A stretch of 26,468 nt of DNA from an uncultured Parafilimonas sp. (GTDB lineage Bacteria; Bacteroidota; Bacteroidia; Chitinophagales; Chitinophagaceae). The translations under genes were made by a program, and so were the position numbers. Below are positions 14,371 through 24,400 of this stretch, piece by piece (the stretch's first letter is position 1; every line of letters starts with the position of its first letter). The stretch is from assembly GCA_937892395.1 (NCBI GenBank), contig CALAGJ010000101.1, positions 1 through 26,468 on the forward strand, given 5' to 3'. The notes under the pieces are model-generated. The model made no database searches and was not told where the DNA came from. It saw only the letters and a program-made list of their open reading frames with translations.

Positions 14371-16200
14371 TTAATGATTCTCCGATTCGTCTTGGCCTAT
14401 CGGTGTGGTTTGTGGTATAAAGTCTTTTCCATCCTTACCATAATCATAAGCCCAACGATATACTTCTGGAATTTCCCCAGGCCAGTTACCGTGCATAGGC
14501 TCAATTGGTGTAGTCCACTCTAATGTGTTACTACTCCAAGGGTTTCTTACCTTTAACTTTCTACCCTTAAAAATGGAATAAAAGAAGTTGAATAAAAATA
14601 AGAACTGAGCTGCAAAAACTATCATTGCTACTGTGCTGATAAAGCGGTTGAGGTCACCAAATTGTTTGAAACTTTCCCATACACTAAAATCATAATACCT
14701 ACGAGGCATACCAGCTAATCCTTGATAATGCATTGGCCAGAAAATGAGATATGCTCCAATCATCGTAATCCAAAAATGTATGTAACCAAGTGTGTTATTC
14801 AAATATTTACCATACATCTTAGGGTACCAATGATATATACCTGCAAACATCCCAAACATACTTGCCACACCCATTACAATGTGGAAGTGTGCAATTACAA
14901 AATAGGTATCATGCAAGTGTATATCTAAAGCAGAGTTTCCTAACCAAATACCGGTTAATCCACCAGAGATAAACAAACTTACAAAGCCGATGGCAAATAA
15001 CATGGCTGGTGTAAACCGAATATTACCTCTCCATAATGTTGTAAGCCAATTGAATACTTTAATGGCAGATGGTACCGCAATCAATAAAGTAAGTAATACA
15101 AATATTGAACCTAAGAAAGGATTTAAACCTGTTACGAACATGTGGTGTGCCCACACCAAAAATGCCAGTATCGCTATAGCAAAAAGTGAGGCAATCATTG
15201 CCATGTATCCAAATATCGGTTTTCTGGCATTTGTAGATAATATTTCCGAAACCATACCCATGGCTGGTAGTAAAATGATATATACTTCCGGATGACCAAG
15301 GAACCAGAACAGGTGTTGGAATAATATGGCACTTCCTCCTTCATTTGGCAATGCTGTATTGGTAGATGCGAGGAAGATATCAGAAAGATAAAAACTTGTT
15401 CCAAAATTTCTATCAAAAATTAATAAAATAAATCCGGATAACAATACAGGAAAGGAAAGTACACCCAATACCGCAGTGAAAAAGAGTGCCCAGATTGTTA
15501 AAGGCAGCCTAGTCATACTCATTCCTTTAGTTCTCATATTGAGTATCGTTGCTATGTAGTTTAAGCCACCCAATAAGGATGAGATTACAAACACTGCCAT
15601 TGATATGATCCATAAATCCATACCAGTTTTAGAACCAGGTGAGGCATCACCCAAAGCACTCAATGGTGGGTAAGCCGTCCAGCCACCACTAAATGGGCCA
15701 GTTTCAACAAATATGGAGGACATCATAATAACGCTGGCCAAGAAGAAGAACCAGTAACTCAGCATATTCATGAAAGGTGAAGCCATATCCCTTGCACCTA
15801 CCTGAAGTGGTATCAACAAGTTGGCAAAAGTTCCACTTAAACCTGCAGTTAATACAAAAAACACAAGCACAGTACCGTGTGTGGTTACTAATGCATAATA
15901 AGCTTCTGGTGTAATATGACCACCTTTTCCCCATTTACCGATAAGGTCTTCTAACCATGGAAATGTTGAATCAGGATAACCTAATTGCAATCGAAACAAT
16001 ACAGACATAAAACCACCAGCCACAGCCCATATCATTCCTGTAATCAAAAACTGTTTGGCTATCATCTTATGATCCTGACTAAACACATATTTTGTGATAA
16101 ATCTCTCATGATGATGATGATGCTCTGTATGTGAATCGTGATGAACTTCTACCGGAACATTTACGCCGATCTCAGTTTGCAAAATTGCCTCGTTACTCAT
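14371..16200 (-). CDS. ctaD/coxA: Cytochrome c oxidase subunit I
   Basis: 609 residues, the catalytic heme-copper subunit, with about twelve membrane helices. Ligand motifs are visible: the first heme a histidine in VTTHGTVLVFFVL; WFLGHPEVYIILLPAMGMVSEI with the CuB histidine, its cross-linked tyrosine and the proton-pathway glutamate (pointing to type A1); WAHHMFVTG with the other CuB histidines; and HDTYFVIAHFHIVMG with the heme a3 and second heme a histidines. The N-terminus carries a His-rich stretch (HHDSHTEHHHHHERF, residues 19-33), perhaps a metal-binding or cytoplasmic tail. The gene lies 52 bases after subunit II and is the last gene before the terminator. Confidence 0.96.
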   Translation of the reverse strand: MSNEAILQTEIGVNVPVEVHHDSHTEHHHHHERFITKYVFSQDHKMIAKQFLITGMIWAVAGGFMSVLFRLQLGYPDSTFPWLEDLIGKWGKGGHITPEAYYALVTTHGTVLVFFVLTAGLSGTFANLLIPLQVGARDMASPFMNMLSYWFFFLASVIMMSSIFVETGPFSGGWTAYPPLSALGDASPGSKTGMDLWIISMAVFVISSLLGGLNYIATILNMRTKGMSMTRLPLTIWALFFTAVLGVLSFPVLLSGFILLIFDRNFGTSFYLSDIFLASTNTALPNEGGSAILFQHLFWFLGHPEVYIILLPAMGMVSEILSTNARKPIFGYMAMIASLFAIAILAFLVWAHHMFVTGLNPFLGSIFVLLTLLIAVPSAIKVFNWLTTLWRGNIRFTPAMLFAIGFVSLFISGGLTGIWLGNSALDIHLHDTYFVIAHFHIVMGVASMFGMFAGIYHWYPKMYGKYLNNTLGYIHFWITMIGAYLIFWPMHYQGLAGMPRRYYDFSVWESFKQFGDLNRFISTVAMIVFAAQFLFLFNFFYSIFKGRKLKVRNPWSSNTLEWTTPIEPMHGNWPGEIPEVYRWAYDYGKDGKDFIPQTTPIGQDESENH

Positions 16201-16252
16201 ACTATCTTTATTAATTCAATTTTTTTAATAACAATTAACCTGCTCTTTAGTT

Positions 16253-17335
16253 TCAGAGCTTTGTTGTTTTGGTTGCAACCATATTTTTTTTAGTTGTTGC
16301 AGACGAATCAACAGTATTTACAACTGCATTATTTGATGGGTCTTTATCTGGAAAAGCAACATAATAATTTGGCTTTTGCTGAGCTATCCATAAATCAAAT
16401 TCAGGTTGTGTAACAACTTGTATAACACCCTTCATACTATAGTGACCATTACCACACATTTGATCACAACTTATTTCATATTCGAAGTTAGGATTTCCAG
16501 TGATTTCCTTCATCTCCTTTGTGGTATATTTTGGAGTAAACCACATAGTAGTAGGTGTGCCCGGTACTGCATCCATTTTCAATCGAAAATGACTCAAACC
16601 AACATCATGAATAACATCTCTTGCGCTTATAATCAACTGTATAGGCTTATCCTTTACCGCGTACATAGTTTGAGTAGCAACTACATCATCATAGTTTTTG
16701 CTATCATCCCATAGTTGGCCTAATGAGTTGCTATTTTCATCATCAATATTTTTATAATATTTCTTACCAAATATTTTATCTTTTCCAGGGTAACGAAATA
16801 TCCAGTTAAATTGCTTACCAATTACTTCTACCTGCATGGCTTCTTTTGGTGCTTCACTTGTAAAAGTCAGCCAGTTTCTTAAACCAATTACTACAAGAAC
16901 TGTAAGTACAATAGCGGGAACCACAGTCCATATTAATTCCAATTTATTGCTATGTGGAAAATAGTAAACTTTACGCTTATCGCTTTCCTGATATTTATAA
17001 GCAAACCAAAACAATAATATTTGTGTAGCTATGAATACAGAGCCTGTAACTGCAATCGTAATCCAAAGCATTGAGTCCACTTTTTCTCCGTGATCACTCG
17101 CTGCCGGAAATGCAAGTAAAGTTTTACCAAAATATAATTCATTGCAATAATAAACACCAATCAAACCTGCAATGAGAAATCCAATCATGAAAAAACCATT
17201 CACTTTATTTTGCTCCTTTCTGGCTTTCTCCTCTCCTTTTATTACCTGCACGTATTCACTGGCCTTAGCAATTTGAAAAATTACTACAAAAACCAGAATA
17301 AAAACTGCAACCACAAGAATCATTGACGTTGTCAT
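16253..17335 (-). CDS. ctaC/coxB: Cytochrome c oxidase subunit II
   Basis: 360 residues. Membrane segments are seen at the N-terminus (SMILVVAVFILVFVVIFQI), at GFFMIGFLIAGLIGVYYC, at LWITIAVTGSVFIATQILLFWFAY and at WTVVPAIVLTVLVVIGL. The cupredoxin domain follows with the CuA ligands His in HDVGLSHFRLK and the cluster CDQMCGNGHYSM (two Cys, His, Met, with Gln in the usual Glu position). There is no CxxCH, so it lacks the fused cytochrome c of true caa3 enzymes. Electrons probably arrive from ActE or a separate cytochrome. The extra N-terminal helices and the Lys/Thr-rich tail go beyond the minimal subunit II. It starts 34 bases after actF; the ATG at 17323 is an alternative. Confidence 0.95.
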   Translation of the reverse strand: MTTSMILVVAVFILVFVVIFQIAKASEYVQVIKGEEKARKEQNKVNGFFMIGFLIAGLIGVYYCNELYFGKTLLAFPAASDHGEKVDSMLWITIAVTGSVFIATQILLFWFAYKYQESDKRKVYYFPHSNKLELIWTVVPAIVLTVLVVIGLRNWLTFTSEAPKEAMQVEVIGKQFNWIFRYPGKDKIFGKKYYKNIDDENSNSLGQLWDDSKNYDDVVATQTMYAVKDKPIQLIISARDVIHDVGLSHFRLKMDAVPGTPTTMWFTPKYTTKEMKEITGNPNFEYEISCDQMCGNGHYSMKGVIQVVTQPEFDLWIAQQKPNYYVAFPDKDPSNNAVVNTVDSSATTKKNMVATKTTKL

Positions 17336-17369
17336 AATCTATACAAAGTTTTCTGTTCGTTATAATATT

Positions 17370-18605
17370 TTAGGTATGATGTATTAAACTCTCTTTGAAG
17401 AAAGGATGATAACGTGGCACCAAAGGCTTCTTTGCAAGCGCTTTTGATACAAAGAATAAAATCATACCCACAAAAAATGCAGCAATACCAAAATCTAACC
17501 AACTTAATGATACATGATCCGGCGAAATACTGCCCATTACCATCTGAAAAAAATCTATCCAATGGCCAAAGATGATAAGAACTGCCATAAATGTAACAAG
17601 TGTGTAATTTCTTTTTACTGCTCTCTTCATTAGAATCAACAAAGGGCACAAAAAGTTAATAATAATGTTCAAAAAGAAGACACCCTTATATGGACCATCT
17701 ACCCTATGCTTAAAGTAAACAGTTTCTTCACTAATGTTAGCATACCATATCAGCATATATTGGCTAAACCAGAGATAGGTCCAAAACACTGAAAATGCAA
17801 ACATGAATTTTCCAACATCATGCAAATGCTCCTGAGTAGCATAAGCCATATAACCTTTGTTCTTTAGATAGATAAGCCAAAGTGCAACTAAGCTCATACC
17901 ACTTACAAAGCTACTGGCAAATGTGTACCAGCTATACATGGTACTATACCAATGCGCATCTATACTCATCATCCATAACCAAGGAATAGTACTACCAACA
18001 GTTAATCCAAACCATACCAAAAATGCAGCAGCAAACTTGGTGTTTTTTACAAAATATTTATACCCGGATTCTGTATTCATTGGTGCTTCATCTGCTTCAC
18101 TACTGATCTGGCGCATCTTCATACCGAGATAACTCCAAAGGGCTATAGTGAGTGTAGTCCAAATTAAAAAGAAGGTGGGATTTAGAAACCCTTGTTTTCC
18201 TTTTAAAATGGGATCTTTCTCCACAGCTTCCTTATCTATCCAATGATAAATATGATGATTATGATCAATGAAGACAATATAGATAAGTACAACGAAAGTA
18301 ATACCTCCAAAAATGGGCACTAAAGTAGAAATGGCTTCCGGTACTCTTCTGATAGCGGTAGTCCAACCACCCATGGCCATTGTTGTAGCACATATAAAAA
18401 ACATACTGGCATTCGTAACCAACAACCAGAAAATACTATTATACATTAGCGTGCCCCAGAAAACAGCTTTTTCATGTTCATCGCTGCTGAATCCTTTTGT
18501 TGCCAAACCCACTACCAGTGCAATTGCACCGCCTATGAGCAATCCCATAGACCACTTTTTGAGTGAGGCCGGTACTTCAAATTGTTCTGTGAATGTAGAT
18601 GCCAT
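17370..18605 (-). CDS. actF: Alternative complex III subunit ActF
   Basis: 411 residues, a polytopic membrane protein with about ten helices. The opening FEVPASLKKWSMGLLIGGAIALVVG, the FWLLVTNASMFFICATTMAMGGW block and the WTYLWFSQYMLIWYANISEE block are those of the NrfD-related ActF of Bacteroidota quinol:cytochrome c oxidoreductases. It forms half of the membrane core together with ActC. It follows actE by 31 bases and precedes oxidase subunit II by 34. The substantial ORFs in other frames over this gene (for example 17332-17649 and the plus-strand 18313-18762) are shadows of its membrane segments. Confidence 0.92.
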   Translation of the reverse strand: MASTFTEQFEVPASLKKWSMGLLIGGAIALVVGLATKGFSSDEHEKAVFWGTLMYNSIFWLLVTNASMFFICATTMAMGGWTTAIRRVPEAISTLVPIFGGITFVVLIYIVFIDHNHHIYHWIDKEAVEKDPILKGKQGFLNPTFFLIWTTLTIALWSYLGMKMRQISSEADEAPMNTESGYKYFVKNTKFAAAFLVWFGLTVGSTIPWLWMMSIDAHWYSTMYSWYTFASSFVSGMSLVALWLIYLKNKGYMAYATQEHLHDVGKFMFAFSVFWTYLWFSQYMLIWYANISEETVYFKHRVDGPYKGVFFLNIIINFLCPLLILMKRAVKRNYTLVTFMAVLIIFGHWIDFFQMVMGSISPDHVSLSWLDFGIAAFFVGMILFFVSKALAKKPLVPRYHPFFKESLIHHT

Positions 18606-18636
18606 CTTTATTTTTTTATCGCTATTGGTTCGAAAA

Positions 18637-19263
18637 TTATTTTGCTGCTACTGCTGCCGTTGCATCAGCCGCAGGCTTGTTTTTATTTTGCTTCGATTTT
18701 ATATAATGAATAACCTGCCACCGCTGCTCCCTTGTGAGTTGGCTTGCATAGCTTCCCATTAAGTTTTTACCATAGGTAATGGAGTAAAACATTTGCCCTT
18801 CCGGCATGCTTTCATATTTAGCATCACCTACCAGTGTGGCTGGTTTAGCTGCATAAGGACCATTTCCATCTTTATACAGTGGGCCGTTTCCGTCTAATTT
18901 AGGCCCATGGCAAATGGCGCAATTGATCAGATACAAACGCTCAGCTTCAACCATACCCGCAGAATCGGGCATTGGAATAGGATTCACAATTTGTCTGGAT
19001 AAATAATAATTAACTGTATCACCAGCCGCATCTTTCGTTACATGAAATGCAGCAACTTCACCTCTTGCTATTGTGCCCGGCACAGGAACTCCTTTATAAT
19101 TTACTCCGGCTTCTTTCAAAATTTCTGGATCATTATAGGTTTCAACTGCTCTGCTATAAGCCATATCGGGCATATATATAGAGCCTGTTTCGCGGCGTAC
19201 ATCATTACAAGCCGCAGCAATTAATCCGCATGATAAAATAAAAATATATTTAGTTTTCTTCAT
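18637..19263 (-). CDS. actE: Alternative complex III monoheme cytochrome c subunit ActE
   Basis: 208 residues. A lipoprotein signal ends at AAAC (Cys19). Heme attachment is CAICH in AERLYLINCAICHGPKLDGNGP, and the axial Met is probably in YGKNLMGSYASQL. The fold is a class I cytochrome c, membrane-anchored by its lipid on the periplasmic side. It takes electrons from ActA and ActB and is the likely exit to the oxidase. The N-terminal part (GSIYMPDMAYSRAVETYNDP) is the extension common to ActE proteins. The C-terminus is Ala/Lys-rich. It starts 11 bases after actD. Confidence 0.93.
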   Translation of the reverse strand: MKKTKYIFILSCGLIAAACNDVRRETGSIYMPDMAYSRAVETYNDPEILKEAGVNYKGVPVPGTIARGEVAAFHVTKDAAGDTVNYYLSRQIVNPIPMPDSAGMVEAERLYLINCAICHGPKLDGNGPLYKDGNGPYAAKPATLVGDAKYESMPEGQMFYSITYGKNLMGSYASQLTREQRWQVIHYIKSKQNKNKPAADATAAVAAK

Positions 19264-19274
19264 TTCTGAAATAT

Positions 19275-19865
19275 TTATGCGGTTACAGGATGTGATGATT
19301 TAATTAATTCCTGCTCTTTGTCGTAAGTGCCAAGCCACCAACCTTCCTCAGCAATTTGCTCTTCTACTTGTGTAGCTCCAGCACTTACTAAAAATGCCTT
19401 CATTTGTTCAACATTTGTTTTGGCTGTACACTCCAATACCATTACAAATGTGTCGTCTGTGGCTCTACTATGAAATACATGCTTTTTTACAAAAGGAGCC
19501 AGTTGACATAGATAACAAAAGGACAGCACCATACCGATTGCAGCAAACAATACTGTTAACTCAAAAGTAACGGGTATCCAAGCTGGTAATGAAAAGTGTG
19601 GTTTACCACCAAAATTTAATGGCCAATCTTTTACCAATATCCAACTGATACCACTTAGCGCAGTGGTAGTTCCTGTAATGCCATAAATAAAACCCGCAGT
19701 ATGTAAACTGGTTTCTCTTAAGCCCATAGCATAGTCTAAACCATGCACAGGAAAAGGAGTATATACATCATGAATTTTATAACCACCTACCCTTACTTTC
19801 TTTACCGCAGGAAAGAGTACTTCTTCGTCTGTAAAACATCCCACTACAAATTTCTTTTTTGCCAT
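19275..19865 (-). CDS. actD: Alternative complex III subunit ActD (DUF3341)
   Basis: 196 residues. The N-terminal soluble part has the DUF3341 pattern FTDEEVLFPAVKKVRVGGYKIHDVYTPFPVHGLDYAMGL. Two membrane helices follow (GFIYGITGTTTALSGISWILV and VTFELTVLFAAIGMVLSFCYLC) and a C-terminal soluble domain. It is a structural membrane subunit of ACIII without cofactors. It is flanked by actC (44 bases upstream) and actE (11 bases downstream). Confidence 0.93.
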   Translation of the reverse strand: MAKKKFVVGCFTDEEVLFPAVKKVRVGGYKIHDVYTPFPVHGLDYAMGLRETSLHTAGFIYGITGTTTALSGISWILVKDWPLNFGGKPHFSLPAWIPVTFELTVLFAAIGMVLSFCYLCQLAPFVKKHVFHSRATDDTFVMVLECTAKTNVEQMKAFLVSAGATQVEEQIAEEGWWLGTYDKEQELIKSSHPVTA

Positions 19866-19909
19866 AGGGCCTTTTTTATCTTTTAGTACTTAATGTTGTA
19901 AATTCCATA

Positions 19910-21352
19910 TTAATGATGCGCATATTGATGTGCAAAATCTTCCGGAGTTGAATTATCAACGTCGCTCATTTTTCCTTTATAGCTTTCACCGGTAGTTTTA
20001 AGCACATGCTTAATTTCTGCAATGGCAATAACCGGGAAATATTTAGAGAACAGGAAGAAACAAGTAAAGAATAAGCCGAATGTGCCGAGGTAAAATCCAA
20101 TTTCATACTTTGTAGGACTATAATACACACTCCAGCTACTTGGCAGATAATCACGATAGAGCGATGTAACAATGATTACAAAACGCTCAAACCACATACC
20201 CACATTTACCAACACACTCATAAAGAAAGTAACAGTAAGGCTTCTTCTCATTTTTCTAAACCAAAATATTTGTGGGCTTATAACATTACAAGCCATCATT
20301 CCCCAATAACTCCATCCATAAGGGCTGAATAAATTTGCACGGCTATACCAAAAGGTATATCCTTCATATTTGTTCTGACTATACCAACCCATAAACAACT
20401 CTGTTAAATAAGCTATACCTACTATTGAGCCTGTAAGTACAATAACCTTGTTCATTTTTTCTATATGGCCAAGCGTGATATAGTCATGTAATCCATATAC
20501 CTTTCTTAAAATAACCATTAAGGATTGCACCATTGCAAAACCTGAGAAGATGGCACCCGCCACGAAATAAGGCGGGAAGATGGTTGTATGCCATCCGGGT
20601 ATAACAGATGTTGCAAAGTCAAAAGATACGATGGTGTGTACAGAAAGTACAAGAGGTGTACTCAAGCCTGCTAATACCAAAGAAAGACTTTCATGACGCT
20701 GCCAGTGTTTTGTACTGCCACTCCAGCCAAATGCTGCTATGCCGTATAATTTTTTGCGCAATTTTGTTTTTGCTCTATCTCTTACAGTAGCAAAATCCGG
20801 TAATAATCCTGAGTACCAGAAAAGTAGTGAAACAGTAAAATAAGTTGAAATTGCAAATACGTCCCAAAGTAGTGGAGAGTTAAAGTTAACCCATAAAGGG
20901 CCTCTGGAATTTGGATAAGGCATTACAAAAAATGCCATCCATACACGACCCATATGCCATATAGGAAACTGACCTGCACACATTACAGCAAAGATGGTCA
21001 TTGCCTCCGCTGCCCTGTTTACACCAGTTCTCCAACCTTGGCGAAATAATAATAAGATAGCAGAAATTAATGTACCGGCATGGCCGATACCAACCCACCA
21101 TACGAAGTTGGTGATATCCCAACCCCAACCCACAGTTTTATTAAGGTTCCATTGACCCACACCGTAGGTAACTTCTTTATAGATACTGAAAATGCCAAAT
21201 AATAGTAGTGCCACCGAAATATAGAAACCTACATACCAGAGTTTACTGGGTTTAGCTTCAATAGGACGGCAAATATCTTCAGTTACCTGATGATAATCTT
21301 TATCACCATATACTAAAGGTTCCCTGATTTGTGATTCGTACTTTAAATGCAT
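19910..21352 (-). CDS. actC: Alternative complex III NrfD-like quinol-oxidising subunit ActC
   Basis: 480 residues from the ATG at 21352; a TTG three codons earlier extends the frame but is unlikely. About ten membrane helices of the NrfD/PsrC type are seen, with TNFVWWVGIGHAGTLISAILLLF and GRVWMAFFVMPYPNSRGPLW as recognisable ActC blocks. The quinol site is thought to lie in this subunit near the ActB iron-sulfur clusters. The C-terminal end is cytoplasmic and His-rich (HQYAHH). It starts 49 bases after the stop of actB. Confidence 0.93.
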   Translation of the reverse strand: MHLKYESQIREPLVYGDKDYHQVTEDICRPIEAKPSKLWYVGFYISVALLLFGIFSIYKEVTYGVGQWNLNKTVGWGWDITNFVWWVGIGHAGTLISAILLLFRQGWRTGVNRAAEAMTIFAVMCAGQFPIWHMGRVWMAFFVMPYPNSRGPLWVNFNSPLLWDVFAISTYFTVSLLFWYSGLLPDFATVRDRAKTKLRKKLYGIAAFGWSGSTKHWQRHESLSLVLAGLSTPLVLSVHTIVSFDFATSVIPGWHTTIFPPYFVAGAIFSGFAMVQSLMVILRKVYGLHDYITLGHIEKMNKVIVLTGSIVGIAYLTELFMGWYSQNKYEGYTFWYSRANLFSPYGWSYWGMMACNVISPQIFWFRKMRRSLTVTFFMSVLVNVGMWFERFVIIVTSLYRDYLPSSWSVYYSPTKYEIGFYLGTFGLFFTCFFLFSKYFPVIAIAEIKHVLKTTGESYKGKMSDVDNSTPEDFAHQYAHH

Positions 21353-21401
21353 TTGATCCAATTAATATTTCAACCTTCGTTTTTAAGGCAATTAATAATT
21401 A

Positions 21402-24400
21402 TTATCCGTGATGTGCTTCTGCTGCTTCTGCACCAGTTTCTTTATGTCTCACCTTTGCTAAATAGTTTACATTTGGCAAAGTATGTACCGGCTCTAATGA
21501 ATAAAACACCCGCTGTTTATTGTCTTCCCTATCTACTGATACAGCACTTTTCTTACTGTTTGAATTGCCAAAAACAATGGCATTCGTAGGACAAGATTGT
21601 TGACAAGCCACTTTAATATCCCCATCTTCCAACGGACGACTCGCTTTCTTGGCATTTAGTTTTCCTTCCTGTAATCTCTGCACACAGAATGAACATTTTT
21701 CAATTACTCCTCTGCTGCGTACTGTTACATCCGGATTGAGTACCATTCTGGTAAGGTCATCATTCATAACCCCAACTACAGCATTTAATTCGCCGGAAGC
21801 TACCTGAGCTTGCTGGTTTGCGGGGAAACTATCAGCCCCTGAATAATCGGCCCAGTTAAATCTACGTACTTTATAAGGACAGTTGTTAGCACAATATCTT
21901 GTACCTATACAACGATTATAAGTCATTTGATTTAGCCCTTCAGAGCTATGGTTTGTAGCTGCAACTGGACATACGTTTTCGCAAGGTGCATTATCGCAGT
22001 GCTGGCACATCATAGGTTGGAAAACCACATCAGGATTTTCCATATCACCACTAAAATAACGGTCAATACGCATCCAATGCATATCATGGAAACGCTTAAC
22101 CTCATTTTTACCAACTACTGATATATTATTTTCGGCATTACAAGCTACTACGCAGGCGCCGCAACCAATACAACTATTGAGGTCCACACTCATGCCCCAC
22201 TGTATGCCCGGCTTATCATAAGAACCATATATGGTACCTTGTGTTTCAAAATTTTCTATCCCACCCCATGGTTTCAACTCATGTTCACGCTCCTCTATAA
22301 TTTCATTGGGATCTTTTGTAAATTGTCCCAATGTAAGTTCCTTCATTACTTCTACACGCTTACCTTGTGGAGTATCATAAGAACCATGTGTTTGCACCAT
22401 GGCAACTATATAAGTTTCATTATCCACAACACTTGCTTCACCAACAGTAGCGTAAGAAATAGTTTGGCCACTCATGTTTGTAAATGGAAATACATCTTCA
22501 CCACTACCTTCGGCTGTTTTACCAATTTTTGGTGTGCGGCCATATCCTAATGCAATACCAATTGTATTAGAATGTGTACCAGGAATGATTACAACAGGCA
22601 ATTTCTTAGAAACACCGTTTGCCTTTATTTCGATTACTTTCTTTTCAGGATTTACTTCATAAGCATCAGATTGTCCACTATCTGCTAAATCTATATCTAA
22701 AAGAGATTTTGCCATGGCAGGAGAAACTATTGCGTAGTTATCCCAAGTGGCACGAGTTACCGGATCGGGCATTTCCTGTAGCCAGGGATTTGATGCCCCT
22801 TGACCAACACCCATTGCTATTTTCTGATATAGTTGTATTTCAATTTTTCCGCTTTTTTTGGATGCTCCAATAGCAGACATTGCTCCTGAAAGAGCTGTAT
22901 TATTGAAAGTGGAACCACTAACAATACTTGCAACAGATGGATGTATTACTCCGGCTTGCAGGGCATTATCCCATGCAGCTTCGCCACCCAATATACCAGA
23001 CCAATATTGTTTTAAATAACCTAAATAATCTGTAGTCGACCCTGACCATTTCATCAAACTATCCTGCCATTGTCTGGTTTTGAATAGTGGGAATATGGTA
23101 GGTTGCAATAAACTGTAATGACCAGATACAGGTTCTGCATCACCCCAGCTTTCTAAAAAGTGATTTGTTGGGAGGGAGTATTTACATAACTGCTGTGTTT
23201 CATCTGCTTTTGAACTAAATGAAACTGAGAATCCAACATTTTTTACTGCATCAGAGAAAGCCTTAGTGTCATACCAGGTATATGCAGGATTTGCATCCAC
23301 AACAAATAAACCGCCGATAGTCCCGGACTTCATTTCACTAATTAAATTGGCCATATCCACATCTATACCAACACGGCTATTGTTTGTAACTGACCAATCA
23401 ATTGTGCTGCCATAAGCACCTACAGATGCATTTATAGCATTTACAATAATTTGAATATTTGTATCATTGCTACCACAAACCACCAAAGCAGCTCCAGCAT
23501 GTTCTTTTAATTCTTTTGCTGCTTTTGCTATACCTTCTGCAAGCTTTTTGTCTAAACCATTATTAGAATTACCATTTACTGCATTGTAGAGTGCTAAAGC
23601 AACAGCACCCGTTTCGGATGGTGCATGAAGGAAACGCTCATCTGCATTAGATCCTGTCATGCTCAGCACACTTTCAAACTGAATATGACGGCTCATAGAT
23701 GGATGCTTTGCATCTATTTTTCTGCCTTTTGCATATTGCGCAGCAAATTCAATTGGACTAACCCATGTACCTAAGAAATCTGCACCTAAGCTTATGATTG
23801 CTTTTGCATTATCAAATCGATATCCTGGTAATGCACGCTTTCCAAATGTAGCTTCATTAGCCATGAGCATACCACTCTTTGAATCAGCGTCATAAACAAT
23901 ATGGCGAGTACCTATGTATTTTTCCTGAAACTGCCTGATAGCAGCTAAAGATGAAGGAGAATTGATCGTAGAGCTAAGAATTACAATTGGCTTAGCGCCA
24001 AGCTTTGCCATTTCTCCGGCAATCTCTTTATCTATAGCTTCAAAGGTTACTTCCTTTCCTGCAATGGCAGGATAGCGAAGCCTATACATATCGTACAAAT
24101 CTAATACTGATGCTTGTACTCTTGCAGATGTACCCCCTTTTGTGATTGGGGAATCAGTATTTCCTTCAATTTTAATAGGACGGCCATCTCTTACCTTAGC
24201 TATAATGCTTACTGCATCACCATCCTGACTCCAAGTGGTAGCATAATATTTTGCAACTCCCGGAATGTATTCTTCTGGACGATTTACTAAAGGGATGGCT
24301 TTTTTAACCGGTATTTCACAGCTCGCTGCTATGGCAGCAGCAGTTGTGCTGAAACCTAAATATTTTAAAAAGTCTCTACGTGGTGTATTACCAGACAATA

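Noticed and set aside
16095..16145. CAT/GATGAT repeats near the start of oxidase subunit I
   Set aside because: This is the codon run for the His-rich N-terminal tail, not a microsatellite or binding site.
17332..17649. 105-codon frame on the minus strand overlapping the end of actF
   Set aside because: It lies in another frame of actF and runs into the subunit II start; no recognisable motif.
18313..18762. 149-codon plus-strand open frame over actF and actE
   Set aside because: It is antisense to two well-supported genes; composition mirrors their membrane segments and it shows no domain or promoter.
21359..21361. TTG start for actC (three codons earlier)
   Set aside because: The ATG at 21350-21352 is in frame and closer to the usual ActC N-terminus.
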